Assembly: GCA_049323455.1 (NCBI GenBank)
Contig: JBMONF010000013.1
Span: 82,008 to 146,007, forward strand
Reading direction: 5' to 3'
DNA from: Hypericibacter sp049323455
GTDB lineage: Bacteria; Pseudomonadota; Alphaproteobacteria; Dongiales; Dongiaceae
DNA: 64,000 nt
The translations under genes and the position numbers were made by a program. How positions within the stretch are numbered: position 1 is the first letter of the stretch; every line of letters starts with the position of its first letter. Of this stretch, positions 35,610 to 44,330 are shown piece after piece. The notes under the pieces were generated by a model. The model saw only the letters and a program-made list of their open reading frames with translations. It ran no database searches and was not told where the DNA came from.

Positions 35610-36428
35610 TCACGCCGCGCCCGAAATGCGGCCGCGGCCGAGCATAGTCAAGAGACGTTCGGCAAGCGGCTTGGGCCGGGCGCCGAAATCCTCGGCGATG
35701 GCGCCGATGTCCACGAGAGGGGCGTGTGCCCCGGAGGCCGGCAGCGTCGCCTCGATCTTGCAGCCGGTGAGGCGGAACAGGAGCTGGAACAGCTCGGCAT
35801 TGGAGACGTTGACGCCGCTGGCCAGATTGTAGAGCGAACGCCGACCGCGCTCGGCCACGGCCAGCAGCACCGGCAGCACGTCGTCGATATGGATGTAGTC
35901 CCGCTCGGAATCGGGCGCGACCTGGAAGCGCGCCTGGCCGCCGCGCTTGGCCGCGAGGATCACACGATGCAGGAAAATGTCCGCGGCCAAGTCGTCGGCA
36001 TAGACGCAAGCGAGCCGCGCCGCGCGCACATGCGGCCGCCCGGCCGTGTGGCAGAGATTTTCGCCCAGCGCCTTGCTCAGGTCGTAAAGATGGCGCGGCT
36101 CGTTGGGATTGAGCACGAGCGCGTCGTCCTCGCGCCCCACTTGGCTGCCGCTGTCATAGAGCCGGGTCGAGGAGAGATAGGTCAGACTCTCGAAGGCGGC
36201 CTTCTCGAGCAGGCGCGCGAACAGCGTGACATGCGCCTCGATCGTATCGAAGGGCCGCTTGAGGAAGTCGTTGGTGAGGCCGGCGCAATAGATGACATGG
36301 CCCAGCGGCCGCGCGAACAGCGCCGGGCTGCCCTTATCGGGTGTGAAGGCGGCAATGCCCCGCTTCTCCTTGAGATAGCGCACCAGATGCGAGCCGACAA
36401 AGCCGCGCGCGCCGATCACGGTGTACAT
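35610..36428 (-). CDS. SDR-family NAD(P)-dependent epimerase/4-ketoreductase of the CDP-sugar pathway
   Basis: 272 residues, extended short-chain dehydrogenase. The dinucleotide motif is VIGARGFVGSHLVRYL, the catalytic Ser/Thr region SLTYLSSTRLYDSG, the YxxxK is YDLSKALGEN, and a substrate-domain RDYIHIDDVLPVLLAV follows. Smaller than RmlD/RffG types. In context it probably reduces the C4 keto group of a CDP-4-keto-6-deoxy sugar as the last step. It overlaps the rfbC-like gene by 13 bases. Epimerase activity instead of reduction is possible. Confidence 0.82.
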   Translation of the reverse strand: MYTVIGARGFVGSHLVRYLKEKRGIAAFTPDKGSPALFARPLGHVIYCAGLTNDFLKRPFDTIEAHVTLFARLLEKAAFESLTYLSSTRLYDSGSQVGREDDALVLNPNEPRHLYDLSKALGENLCHTAGRPHVRAARLACVYADDLAADIFLHRVILAAKRGGQARFQVAPDSERDYIHIDDVLPVLLAVAERGRRSLYNLASGVNVSNAELFQLLFRLTGCKIEATLPASGAHAPLVDIGAIAEDFGARPKPLAERLLTMLGRGRISGAA

Positions 36429-36988
36429 GGGACCTCCTCGCGCGCACCCGGCATCGCCGACGCCAGTGTCGGCAGGGCGCGGTCGCGCGCCGAAAAGATG
36501 CGTCGAGCGGCCGGCGGCCAGGCGATGGCAAGCGTCGGGTCGTCCCAGCGGATGCCGCGCTGCAGCTCGGGCCGGAAATTCGCCGCGATCTGATAGAAGA
36601 CCTCGCTCGCGGGCTCGAGTGTCTGGAAGCCGTGGGCAAAGCCGGCCGGCGCATAGATCATGCGCCGGTTGTCGGCGTCGAGCTCGGCCGCGAACCAGCG
36701 CCGGTAAGTGGGAGAGGCCGGCCTCAAGTCCACGATCACGTCGAAGATACGTCCGCGCGTGCAGCGCACCAGCTTGATCTCTGGCTCGGGCTCGGCCTGG
36801 TAGTGGAGGCCTCTGAGCGTGCCGGCCTCGCGGTTGAAGGAGGTGGCGCAGTGATCGAAATTCGTCGCCAGCCCTCGATTTGCGAACTCCTCCTGCGACC
36901 AGGTGCGGGCGAAGAGGCCGCGCTCGTCGCAGGAAGGCTCCGGCTCGATCAGGAAGGCGCCCCCGAGCCCGGTGCCGTGAAAGATCAT
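36416..36988 (-). CDS. RfbC/RmlC-type NDP-4-keto-6-deoxyhexose 3,5- (or 3-/5-) epimerase
   Basis: 190 residues, cupin fold, starting at MIFHGTGLGGAFLIEPEP. The family core is visible: DERGLFARTWSQEEFANRGL, TLRGLHYQAEPEPEIKLVRC with the catalytic His, GRIFDVIVDLRPASPTYRRW and IYAPAGFAHGFQTLEPASEVFYQ. It acts on the 4-keto-6-deoxy intermediate made by the RfbG-type dehydratase. It overlaps the C-methyltransferase gene by 4 bases (ATGA) and the reductase gene by 13. The specific stereochemistry cannot be read from the sequence. Confidence 0.88.
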   Translation of the reverse strand: MIFHGTGLGGAFLIEPEPSCDERGLFARTWSQEEFANRGLATNFDHCATSFNREAGTLRGLHYQAEPEPEIKLVRCTRGRIFDVIVDLRPASPTYRRWFAAELDADNRRMIYAPAGFAHGFQTLEPASEVFYQIAANFRPELQRGIRWDDPTLAIAWPPAARRIFSARDRALPTLASAMPGAREEVPCTP

Positions 36989-38268
36989 GGCCGGACGGCG
37001 AGGCGCGGGATCGCGGTGACGAAGCGCCCGCCCCAATCGCGGATATAGCCGTGGTCGCGCTCGATCTCCGCCGCCAGGTTCCAGGGCAGGATCAGCACGT
37101 AGTCCGGCCGCGTCTGCTTGAGCGCCTCCGGCGGCAGGATCGGCAGCCGGCTGCCGGGAAGATGGCGGCCCTGTTTGTGGGGGCTGACGTCCACCACATA
37201 GTCGAGCAGGTCGCCGCGGACGCCGCAATAGTTGAGCAACGTGTTGCCCTTGGCGGCGGCGCCGTAGCCGACCGCCTGCTTGCCCGTCTCCCTGGCCTCG
37301 ATCAGGAAGCGCAGCAGCTCGCGCTTGACGCGCGCCACGCGCTCGGCGAAGCCGCGATAGGCGGAGATGTCGATGATGCCGGCCTTTGCCTCGCGCCGGC
37401 GCAGCGCCTGCACACGGGGGCCGGGCAGAGCGTGGCCGCGATGCTGCGCGTAGAGCCGCAGCGAGCCGCCATGGGTCGGCAGCTCCTCCACGTCCGTCAC
37501 GATCAGGTCGTGTGCGGCCAGGACCTTCTCGGCCGTCGTCAGCGAGAAATAGGAGAAGTGCTCGTGATAGATGGTATCGAACTGGCATTCCTCGATCAGT
37601 CGCAGCAGGTGCGGGAATTCGAGGCTGAGCGTGCCGCCGGGCTTGAGCGCCAGGGCCAGGCCAGCGGTGAAGTCGTTGAGGTCCGGCACATGGGCAAAGA
37701 CGTTGTTGGCGATCAGGAGATCTGCCTGGCGGCCCTCGCGCAGGATTTGCGCCGCCGCCTCGCGCCCGAAGAAGCGGCAGACCGTCGGGATGCCGCGCCC
37801 GCGCGCCACCGCCGCCACGTTCTCCGCCGGCTCGATGCCGAGCACGGGAATGCCGGCCGAGCGGAAATATTGCAGCAGATAGCCGTCGTTGCTCGCGACC
37901 TCGATCACTTGGTTCTCGGGGCCGAGGCCGAAGCGCCTGATCGCCTGCTCGGCGAAGCGGGCCGCGTGCTCGAGCCAGCTCTGCGAGAAGGAGGAGAAGT
38001 AGGCGTAATGGCCGAAGATCTCGTCCGGCGTCTGGAAGGCCTCGAGCTGGACCAGGAAGCAGCGGTCGCAGACATGCGCCTTCAAGGGGAAGGTCGCTTC
38101 CATGCGGCCGAGGCCCGCCTTGTCAAGATAGGCGTTGGAGGGCGGCTGGGCGCCGAGATCGACGAAGAGATGGGAAAGCGGCGAACCGCAGAAGCGGCAG
38201 CTCGGTAGGTGCGCCGGTGTAGCGTGCGGCTCGGTCTTCGCCTTGAGCCGCATCGAGCTAGGCAGCAT
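36985..38268 (-). CDS. NDP-4-keto-deoxysugar C-methyltransferase
   Basis: 427 residues from the ATG at 38268 (GAGGAA upstream); ATGs at 38274 and 38253 are alternatives. The N-terminal zinc-binding domain has CRFCGSPL and CDRCFLVQ (about 23-70). Then comes a SAM-binding domain (NQVIEVASNDGYLLQYFRSAG, GIEPAENVAAVARGRGI) with the acid/base stretch YHEHFSYFSL. The C-terminal Rossmann-like domain has GYGAAAKGNTLLNYCGV. This three-part plan is that of TylC3/NovU-type sugar C-methyltransferases, which methylate C3 or C5 next to a keto group. It overlaps rfbG by 11 bases and rfbC by 4. Confidence 0.88.
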   Translation of the reverse strand: MLPSSMRLKAKTEPHATPAHLPSCRFCGSPLSHLFVDLGAQPPSNAYLDKAGLGRMEATFPLKAHVCDRCFLVQLEAFQTPDEIFGHYAYFSSFSQSWLEHAARFAEQAIRRFGLGPENQVIEVASNDGYLLQYFRSAGIPVLGIEPAENVAAVARGRGIPTVCRFFGREAAAQILREGRQADLLIANNVFAHVPDLNDFTAGLALALKPGGTLSLEFPHLLRLIEECQFDTIYHEHFSYFSLTTAEKVLAAHDLIVTDVEELPTHGGSLRLYAQHRGHALPGPRVQALRRREAKAGIIDISAYRGFAERVARVKRELLRFLIEARETGKQAVGYGAAAKGNTLLNYCGVRGDLLDYVVDVSPHKQGRHLPGSRLPILPPEALKQTRPDYVLILPWNLAAEIERDHGYIRDWGGRFVTAIPRLAVRP

Positions 38269-39334
38269 GGACATATTCCTCGATCTGATCGAGCGACGGC
38301 CTGCGCATCGGGCAGTCGCCGAGCTGGGCGCGATACCAGGGCACGGTGCGCTGTAGCGCTTGTTCGATGCTCCATCGGCTCCGCCAGCCGAGCCCTTGGG
38401 CGGCCTTGCCCGTGTTGACGGCGAGAAGCTGTTCTTCGAACGGGGCTTGGCGGTTGTCGAGATGCCAGGCGGCACCTTGGCCCCAGAGCCGCGTCATCTC
38501 CTCGGCGATCCAGGCGACCGGACGGTTGTCGTCGTGGTGCGGGCCGAAGTTCCAGGCACCGGATGCGGTCGCGGGCGCCGTCGCCAGGCGCTCGGCCAGC
38601 AGCAGGTAGCCGGCCACCGCCTCCAGCACATGCTGCCAGGGTCGCGTGGCATTGGGATTGCGGATCCGGAGCGCCGCACCGGCCTCGAAGGCGCGGACGG
38701 CGTCCGGCACCAGCCGGTCCTGGGCCCAGTCGCCGCCGCCGATGATGTTGCCGGCGCGCGCGGTCGCGATCGCCGGGCCTCGGGCCCCGAAGTAGGAATG
38801 GCGGTAGGCCTCGACGGCGATCTCGGCACAGGCCTTGCTGGCGCTGTAAGGCTCGCGCCCGCCCAGCCGGTCGGTCTCGCGATAGCCGCGCCTGAGGCCG
38901 CGGTTGAGATAGACCTTGTCCGAAGTCACGACGACGGCGGCAGCGATACCATTCCGGTGGCGCATTGCCTCGAGCAGGTTGACCGTGCCCATCAGGTTGG
39001 TGGCGAAGGTCTGCGCCGGCTCGGCATGGGCGCGGCGCACCAACGGTTGGGCCGCGAGATGGATCACGATCTCCGGCCGCGCGTCGTGCAGTGCCTGTGC
39101 CAACGCGCGAGCGTCGGCGAGATCGGCGATGCGGGAATCGAGATCGCGCTCGAGCTCGAGCGAGCGGAACAGCGACGGCGTCTCGGGCGCCAGCGCATAG
39201 CCCGTGATCGCGGCGCCGAGCCGCTGCAGCCAGAGGCAGAGCCAGCCGCCGGTGAAGCCGGTATGGCCGGTAACGAAGACGCGGCGATGGCGCCAGAAAT
39301 CGGGATCTAGGCGGTGAGCCGGCTCGCGCTGCAT
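38258..39334 (-). CDS. rfbG: CDP-glucose 4,6-dehydratase
   Basis: 358 residues starting at MQREPAHRLDPDFWRHRRVF, overlapping the rfbF end by 28 bases. The NAD-binding motif VFVTGHTGFTGGWLCLWLQRLGA, the helix after LAAQPLVRRAHAEPAQTF, TSDKVYLNR and the YxxxK in PYSASKACAEI are all visible, as is RAGNIIGGGDWAQDRLVPD, diagnostic of RfbG. It converts CDP-glucose to CDP-4-keto-6-deoxyglucose, the branch point for the methyltransferase, epimerase and reductase encoded downstream. Confidence 0.95.
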   Translation of the reverse strand: MQREPAHRLDPDFWRHRRVFVTGHTGFTGGWLCLWLQRLGAAITGYALAPETPSLFRSLELERDLDSRIADLADARALAQALHDARPEIVIHLAAQPLVRRAHAEPAQTFATNLMGTVNLLEAMRHRNGIAAAVVVTSDKVYLNRGLRRGYRETDRLGGREPYSASKACAEIAVEAYRHSYFGARGPAIATARAGNIIGGGDWAQDRLVPDAVRAFEAGAALRIRNPNATRPWQHVLEAVAGYLLLAERLATAPATASGAWNFGPHHDDNRPVAWIAEEMTRLWGQGAAWHLDNRQAPFEEQLLAVNTGKAAQGLGWRSRWSIEQALQRTVPWYRAQLGDCPMRRPSLDQIEEYVHAA

Positions 39335-40176
39335 GTCTGCCAGACCTGCCAGGGCGCCTCGCCCTTGGCCCACATCTCGTTGAGGAGGCACATCTCGCGG
39401 TAGGTGTCCATGCACTGCCAGAAACCGCCATGCTGGTAGACGGCCAGCTCCTGGCGCTCGGCCAACATCTCGAGCACGCCGGCCTCGAGCGGCAGGTTGT
39501 CCTCGGGGCCGATCGCGTCGAACGCGCGCTTCTCGAACACCATGAAGCCGCCATTGATCCAGCCTTCGGTCACCTGCGGCTTCTCGCGGAAGGAGCGCAC
39601 CAGCCCGCCGCCGATGGCGAGTTCGCCGAAGCGCGACGAGGGGTGCACGGCCGTGACGGTCGCGGCGCGGCGCTGGCGGCGGTGATGCAGATAGAGCGCG
39701 CCGAGATCGACATCCGCCAGGCCGTCGCCATAGGTGGCGAAGAAGCTGTTGCCCCGCACGAAGCGCAGCGCCCGCTTCAGACGTAGAGCGGTCTGCGTCT
39801 CGGCCCCGGTCTCGGCCAGTACGACGCGCCAGTCTTCGGCCTCGCTCTCGGTCAGCGTCTCGACCGCACCGCTGCCGAGATCGACCGCGAAGTTGCTGTT
39901 GCGCAGGCGGTAATTGAGGAAGTAGTCGCGAATCATGTCGCCGCGATAGCCCAGGCACAGCACGAAGTTGCGCACGCCGAAATGACGGTAGAGCTTCATG
40001 ATGTGCCAGAGGATCGGCCGCCCGCCGATCTCGACCATGGGTTTCGGCTTGAACTCGGTCTCCTCGCGCAGCCGCGTGCCTTGGCCGCCGCACAGGATGA
40101 CCGCGGTGATGTCGCCGAGCGCCGCCCGCTGGCGCTCGAGATGCTCGACCGGCTCGGCGAGGCTATCGGCGCGCAT
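39307..40176 (-). CDS. rfbF: Glucose-1-phosphate cytidylyltransferase
   Basis: 289 residues from the ATG at 40176 (an in-frame GTG at 40188 is possible). The nucleotidyltransferase signature ITAVILCGGQGTRLREETEFKPKPMVEIGG and the sugar-binding WHIMKLYRHFGVRNFVLCLGYRGDMIRDYF are textbook RfbF, with FATYGDGLADVD for the metal site and EGWINGGFMVFEKRAFD later. It makes CDP-glucose from CTP and glucose-1-phosphate. First gene of the sugar operon; a perfect CtrA box lies 35-50 bases upstream. Confidence 0.96.
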   Translation of the reverse strand: MRADSLAEPVEHLERQRAALGDITAVILCGGQGTRLREETEFKPKPMVEIGGRPILWHIMKLYRHFGVRNFVLCLGYRGDMIRDYFLNYRLRNSNFAVDLGSGAVETLTESEAEDWRVVLAETGAETQTALRLKRALRFVRGNSFFATYGDGLADVDLGALYLHHRRQRRAATVTAVHPSSRFGELAIGGGLVRSFREKPQVTEGWINGGFMVFEKRAFDAIGPEDNLPLEAGVLEMLAERQELAVYQHGGFWQCMDTYREMCLLNEMWAKGEAPWQVWQTCSASRLTA

Positions 40177-40222
40177 GGTCCCGTCCACGGGGTTGCATAA
40201 GCGCCATGGTCCTCGTCCTCCC

Positions 40223-40238
40223 TTAAAAAGGCTTTAAC
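40223..40238. promoter_or_regulatory. Perfect CtrA box upstream of the CDP-sugar operon
   Basis: TTAA-AAAGGCT-TTAAC exactly matches TTAA-N7-TTAAC; another TTAA follows at 40240-40243. It sits between fliW (stop 40268) and rfbF (start 40176/40188). It is the only exact match among the boxes seen in this window and would place the sugar pathway under direct CtrA control. Confidence 0.75.
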
Positions 40239-40267
40239 CTTAAGAGTCTGCGACCCCTTGGCGGGCC

Positions 40268-40777
40268 TCAGGCGCCGGCTGCCGGGGCGGTGCCGATGGC
40301 CTGGCGCACGGGGTAGGCCGGATTGCTCAGCACCACCTGGCGCGCCTGATGGCGGCGCGTGTCGAGCAGCACCGGCGCGCGCAGATTGGCCGACAGCTCG
40401 ACCGTCTCGCCGATGGTGCGCACGGTGACGATCAGCAGCAGCTGCAGATCCACCAGTGCCATGCCGATGGCCTGGCAAGCCTCGCTGAGGTCGACCGGCA
40501 GAATCGGGCCGCCATCGGTCGGGCAGGGCATGACGATGAAGGACAGATCGGTGTCCTCGAGGCTCTGCATCAGGCGGAACTGACCGAGCTTGGGATTCGG
40601 CACGGCCAGCAGCGCGAAGCGGCGATGCTGGGCGAAGCCCAGCGGGCCCTGGGGCATCTCGAATACGTCCTCCCAGCGGCCTGCGATCGGACCGAACCGG
40701 GTGGCGACGGTGAAGTCGCTGACGACGGCGAGCGGCGTCGCAGCGGCTTCGGCGAGGGCGGCTTCGGGCGGGGTCAT
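40268..40777 (-). CDS. fliW: FliW, flagellin-binding antagonist of CsrA
   Basis: 169 residues, slightly longer than the usual 130-150 because of an Ala-rich N-terminus. The FliW core is visible: TRFGPIAGRWEDVFEMPQGPLGFAQHRRFALLAV, FRLMQSLEDTDLSFIVM and TVRTIGETVELSANLRAPVLLDTRRHQARQVVL. FliW binds either flagellin or CsrA, releasing CsrA repression of flagellin translation when flagellin is being exported. It is encoded 34 bases after flgL; csrA is 21 kb away at 61811. Confidence 0.93.
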   Translation of the reverse strand: MTPPEAALAEAAATPLAVVSDFTVATRFGPIAGRWEDVFEMPQGPLGFAQHRRFALLAVPNPKLGQFRLMQSLEDTDLSFIVMPCPTDGGPILPVDLSEACQAIGMALVDLQLLLIVTVRTIGETVELSANLRAPVLLDTRRHQARQVVLSNPAYPVRQAIGTAPAAGA

Positions 40778-40811
40778 GGCACGTCTCCTTCGTTTAGCGG
40801 GCCAAGGGTGT

Positions 40812-41786
40812 TCATTTGAGGTAGTTGAGCAGGCTCAGCTGCGAGATTTGCGAGAGCGTCATGTAGGACGCTTGCAGCTGGGTCTGGTACGAGCTGACCT
40901 GCGTGAGCGTCTGCGCGACATCGACCGTCTTGATGTCGCCGATGTTCTGCTCGAGATAGAGCGAGAAATCGTTGTGGCGGGTGTTCGCTTCCTCGATGCT
41001 GCGGCGCGAGGCGCCGATCATCGACTGCAGGTCGGCGATATCGCGCGTCAGCGGCTGGGTGCCGCGCTGCGCGTTGCCGCTTTCCGTGCCGAGCGCCGTG
41101 TTGACGAGCGAAAGCGCCGTCTCGAGCGTGTCCTGGCTCGGCTGCGGCCCCGCCGTCTCCACGTAGTAGGCCGCGCGCAGCAGATACTCGAAGGCGGGGT
41201 CGTCGGCGGTGATGCCGTAATTGATCGTCAGATTGGTGTCGATGTTTGCCGACATCACCTGCGAATCGCCCTTGTAATATTCGCTCGTGTAGGTGGGCAA
41301 CGGCAGGGTCAGCGGCGGCGTCAGGCTCGGCGGCGCGCTCCAGCCCGCGAGATCGACCGGCCTCACATCGGTGCGCGAGCCGGCAAAAAGATAACGGCCG
41401 TCCACCTGCACGTTCAGCAGGTTCGCCACCTGCTGGCGGAAGTTCGCGGCTTCGCTGTCGATGGCGAGGTCGCCGGAGTTGCTGTTGTTGATGGCGCTGA
41501 TGAGCAGCGTCCGGAACTGCGTCGCCGCGCTGAAGATGTCGGAAACGCTGGTCTCCATGCTCTGGAGACGCGCATCGATGGTCCGGTTGGTCTTGACATA
41601 CTGGGCGGTCTGCGCATGCGCGATCTCGAGGCTGACGAGCTGGTGCGCGTCGCTGGCGATGCCGGCATAGGTCTGCGCCTTCATGCCGCTCGAGGCCTGG
41701 ATCTGCAGATCGGCCAGCCGCTGCTGCACGCCGAGCGTCTGGGACTGCATCAGCTGGGTCAGGGCGTAGTTGGAAACGCGCGTCAT
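40812..41786 (-). CDS. flgL: FlgL, hook-filament junction protein (HAP3)
   Basis: 324 residues, flagellin-like. The N-terminal D0 MTRVSNYALTQLMQSQTLGVQQRLADLQIQASSGMKAQTYAGI and the C-terminal D0 (KTVDVAQTLTQVSSYQTQLQASYMTLSQISQLSLLNYL) are clear, with VDGRYLFAGSRTDVRPV in the centre, a FlgL hallmark. It joins the hook to the filament after FlgK. 11 bases after flgK and 34 bases before fliW. Confidence 0.95.
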   Translation of the reverse strand: MTRVSNYALTQLMQSQTLGVQQRLADLQIQASSGMKAQTYAGIASDAHQLVSLEIAHAQTAQYVKTNRTIDARLQSMETSVSDIFSAATQFRTLLISAINNSNSGDLAIDSEAANFRQQVANLLNVQVDGRYLFAGSRTDVRPVDLAGWSAPPSLTPPLTLPLPTYTSEYYKGDSQVMSANIDTNLTINYGITADDPAFEYLLRAAYYVETAGPQPSQDTLETALSLVNTALGTESGNAQRGTQPLTRDIADLQSMIGASRRSIEEANTRHNDFSLYLEQNIGDIKTVDVAQTLTQVSSYQTQLQASYMTLSQISQLSLLNYLK

Positions 41787-41797
41787 CGCCTGCCTCC

Positions 41798-43552
41798 TTA
41801 CTGGCCCAACTGGAGCAGTACATCGAACATCTGGTTGACCGCGGACACGATCCGGCCCGATGCCGCATAGGCGTTCTGCAGGACCACCATGTTCGAGAGC
41901 TCCTCATCCGTGTTGACGCCGCTCTCGGAGCCGACGCGGTTCTCCAACTGCTGCTTGAGGGCCTGGGTGAAGGCGTAGTCGTTGTCGGCCTGCGCCGCCG
42001 CCGTCGCGTTCTGGGAGAGAATGTTGGCGGCATAGTCGGCAAAGCTGGTGCTCGATGCCGGCAGGTCGCCCGTAGCCGGGAAGCTCACCGACGAGGTGAG
42101 CTTGGCCGCGAGGGCGGAGACGATCTGCGAATCGCCGGCGCCGACATACCAATTGAGCGAGGCATCCTGCTGCAAGGCTCCGCGCGACAAGAGGCTGGGG
42201 TCGGCGGCGATGTCGCTGCGCACCTGCAGCACCGAGGCGAGATCGACGCCAGTGGGGTCGTTGCCGACGAACAGGTCGTTCAGATGCAGGAAGTCGGAGA
42301 GATTGGTGGTCGGCTGGCCGCCGCCGGGATCGACCGTGCCGCCGGTGATGGCGACGCCGTAGCCGCCGCCATCGAGCGTGACCGTGCCGCCACTGGCGGC
42401 GGCCGAGGCGCCGACGCCGAAGCCGGCCAGGACCGTGTTGAGCGCGGCGGCGAAACCGGCGGCGTCGAGCGTGCCCGGCGCCGGCATGGTGCCGGAGAAG
42501 GCGGCGGTGCCGTCGGAGTTGAGCAGCGTCACCGTGACCGTTCCGGTCAGGGAAGTGGCCGTCCCGGTCTGCGGCCGGCTGCTGGCGAGCGTCGTGGCGG
42601 CGGGCAGGCCGGTGCCCTGGTTGTGGATGCGGTTGACTTCGTCGCGCAGCTGCGTCGCGAGCTGGTTGATCTCGGCTGCGAAGTTCGGCAGCGTCTTGTC
42701 GCGCAACTCGACCAGGGCCGCGATCTTGCCGGAGCCGATCTCGCCGGTGATGTCCACGCCGTTGACATCGATGCCGTCGATACCGCCGGGATAGGTCACG
42801 GCGGCCTGCAGCGAAGCCGCCGGCGTGTGCGAGATCGTCGCCGGATCGTTGTCGAGGAGCGTGCGTCCGGATTTGGTGAAGACCACCATCTGGCCGTTTT
42901 CGCGGACGTAGGTCGAGACGTCCATCTGCTCGGAAATCTTCGACAGCGCCTGGTCGCGCTGGTCCTCGAGATCGCCGGTCTCCACGCCACGCAGCTTGGC
43001 GGCGACGATCTGGCTGTTGAGCTTGTCGATGGCCGCAAGCTGTCCGTTGACGATCTCGATCGCGTCGGCGATCTGGCTGTCGGCCTCCTGGCGCAGCTGC
43101 TGCGTGTCGGCCGCCATGGCGTTGAAGCGCTGGGCGGCGCGCTGCGCGTTGGTAATCACGTCGAGCCGCAGCGAGACGCTCTCGGGATTGGTGGTGAGTG
43201 CGGTCACCGACGTCGAGAAGTCCGACAGCGCGGCGCCGAGCGAGCTGTTCGAATCGGGCGAGCCGAACATGTCCTGCATGCGCTTGAAGAGCTGCTGGCG
43301 CACGTCGAGGCCGGAGAAGTCGGATGTCGTGCTGCGCAGCTGGGAGAACAGCGCATCGTCCACATAACGGCGGACGGAGCCGAGCTCGACGCCGGCGCCC
43401 GTGCCGGCAATGACGCGGCTCTGAAGATCGGCGATCTTGCGCGTATAGCCGGGGGTGTTGACGTTGGCGACGTTGTTCGAAAGGACGCGCATGGCCGACT
43501 GGTTCGTCTGCAGCCCCGTGAGCGCGGTATAGAGCGAGCTTGTCAACGACAT
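41798..43552 (-). CDS. flgK: FlgK, hook-associated protein 1
   Basis: 584 residues starting at MSLTSSLYTALTGLQTNQSAM; the frame extends upstream into flgN but this start gives the family N-terminus. VLSNNVANVNTPGYTRKIADLQ is the rod/hook-type signature, and the C-terminal GVNTDEELSNMVVLQNAYAASGRIVSAVNQMFDVLLQLGQ matches FlgK. It is the first junction zone on the hook. It lies downstream of its probable chaperone flgN (14 bases). Confidence 0.97.
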   Translation of the reverse strand: MSLTSSLYTALTGLQTNQSAMRVLSNNVANVNTPGYTRKIADLQSRVIAGTGAGVELGSVRRYVDDALFSQLRSTTSDFSGLDVRQQLFKRMQDMFGSPDSNSSLGAALSDFSTSVTALTTNPESVSLRLDVITNAQRAAQRFNAMAADTQQLRQEADSQIADAIEIVNGQLAAIDKLNSQIVAAKLRGVETGDLEDQRDQALSKISEQMDVSTYVRENGQMVVFTKSGRTLLDNDPATISHTPAASLQAAVTYPGGIDGIDVNGVDITGEIGSGKIAALVELRDKTLPNFAAEINQLATQLRDEVNRIHNQGTGLPAATTLASSRPQTGTATSLTGTVTVTLLNSDGTAAFSGTMPAPGTLDAAGFAAALNTVLAGFGVGASAAASGGTVTLDGGGYGVAITGGTVDPGGGQPTTNLSDFLHLNDLFVGNDPTGVDLASVLQVRSDIAADPSLLSRGALQQDASLNWYVGAGDSQIVSALAAKLTSSVSFPATGDLPASSTSFADYAANILSQNATAAAQADNDYAFTQALKQQLENRVGSESGVNTDEELSNMVVLQNAYAASGRIVSAVNQMFDVLLQLGQ

Positions 43553-43566
43553 GGCCCGATCCCCTT

Positions 43567-44013
43567 TCAGAACCGCTGATCGAGGGTGACCGCGGCCACC
43601 GCGCCGGCGCGCCGCGGCGCTGCCGCCGGCGGACGGGCGCCGCGGCCGGTATAGCCGACCGGCCTGCCGCGCTGGGTTTCGATGGCATCCACCATGGCCG
43701 TCAGGATGCGCTCGTTGACCGTCCTGGCGGCCTTCAGCGCCCGCTCGTTGCGGGTCACGGCTTCCTGCAGGCGACGGCCGGATTCGGTCAGCCTGCGCAG
43801 GCGGGCGGGCTCGGCGCCGGCCAGCGACGCGCTGCCTTCCTTGAGCAGCCTGATCTCGCCCTCGTAGGCCTGGGCCAGGCGGCTCTTCTCGCGCTGCAGT
43901 TCGGTCAGCCCTTCGCGCCGCCGCTTGCCGAGCAGCGCCGTTTCGTGCTCCAGGCAGGCGGCGAGGCGCTCCGTCAGCGCCGTCAGCGTTTCGACGCGGT
44001 CGTTCGGGGTCAC
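43567..44013 (-). CDS. flgN: FlgN-like export chaperone for FlgK/FlgL
   Basis: 148 residues. The first 110 are helical (VETLTALTERLAACLEHETALLGKRRREGLTELQREKSRLAQAYEGEIRLL), matching the FlgN hairpin, with a disordered Pro/Arg/Ala-rich tail. FlgN chaperones bind the C-terminal helix of FlgK and FlgL and dock at FlhA. The position immediately before flgK supports the assignment, since FlgN sequences are poorly conserved. It overlaps flgJ by 4 bases. Confidence 0.78.
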   Translation of the reverse strand: MTPNDRVETLTALTERLAACLEHETALLGKRRREGLTELQREKSRLAQAYEGEIRLLKEGSASLAGAEPARLRRLTESGRRLQEAVTRNERALKAARTVNERILTAMVDAIETQRGRPVGYTGRGARPPAAAPRRAGAVAAVTLDQRF

Positions 44014-44330
44014 GGCTTCTGCACCTCCTGCATGCGCAGGATCTCCCGCTGAACCATGTCGGCGATGCCGATGCCGCCCGACTTGGCGACCTGGCGGCCA
44101 TATTCCTGGAACATCAGCGAGCGGAACACGCGCTCGCCCTCGCCGCCGCCGAACATCGCGTCGGGCTCGACGCCCTCGAACATCTGCTCGAAGGTCTGGG
44201 CTAGGAAAAAAGCCTCGAAATCCTCGGCAGCCTTGCGCGCCTTGGTCGCGTCGCCGGTCGCGGTCGGCACCGGCGCGCGGTTCACCGCGAGGCTGGCGTA
44301 GTCGGCGGCGGTGGCGGCGAGATCCGTCAT
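44010..44330 (-). CDS. flgJ: FlgJ-type rod-binding protein without muramidase domain
   Basis: 106 residues starting at the ATG that overlaps the flgI stop. AAEDFEAFFLAQTFEQMFEGVEPDAMFGGGEGERVFRSLMFQEYGRQVAKSGGIGIADMVQREIL is the Rod-binding domain of FlgJ. The peptidoglycan-hydrolase half of enteric FlgJ is absent, as is common in Alphaproteobacteria, so another enzyme must open the wall for the rod. It is sandwiched between flgI and flgN with 4-base overlaps on both sides. Confidence 0.92.
   Translation of the reverse strand: MTDLAATAADYASLAVNRAPVPTATGDATKARKAAEDFEAFFLAQTFEQMFEGVEPDAMFGGGEGERVFRSLMFQEYGRQVAKSGGIGIADMVQREILRMQEVQKP

Noticed and set aside
36416..37588. A single 390-codon fusion of the C-methyltransferase region and the epimerase
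   Set aside because: The upstream half is a shifted-frame shadow of the methyltransferase; the real epimerase starts at 36988 with a 4-base ATGA overlap.
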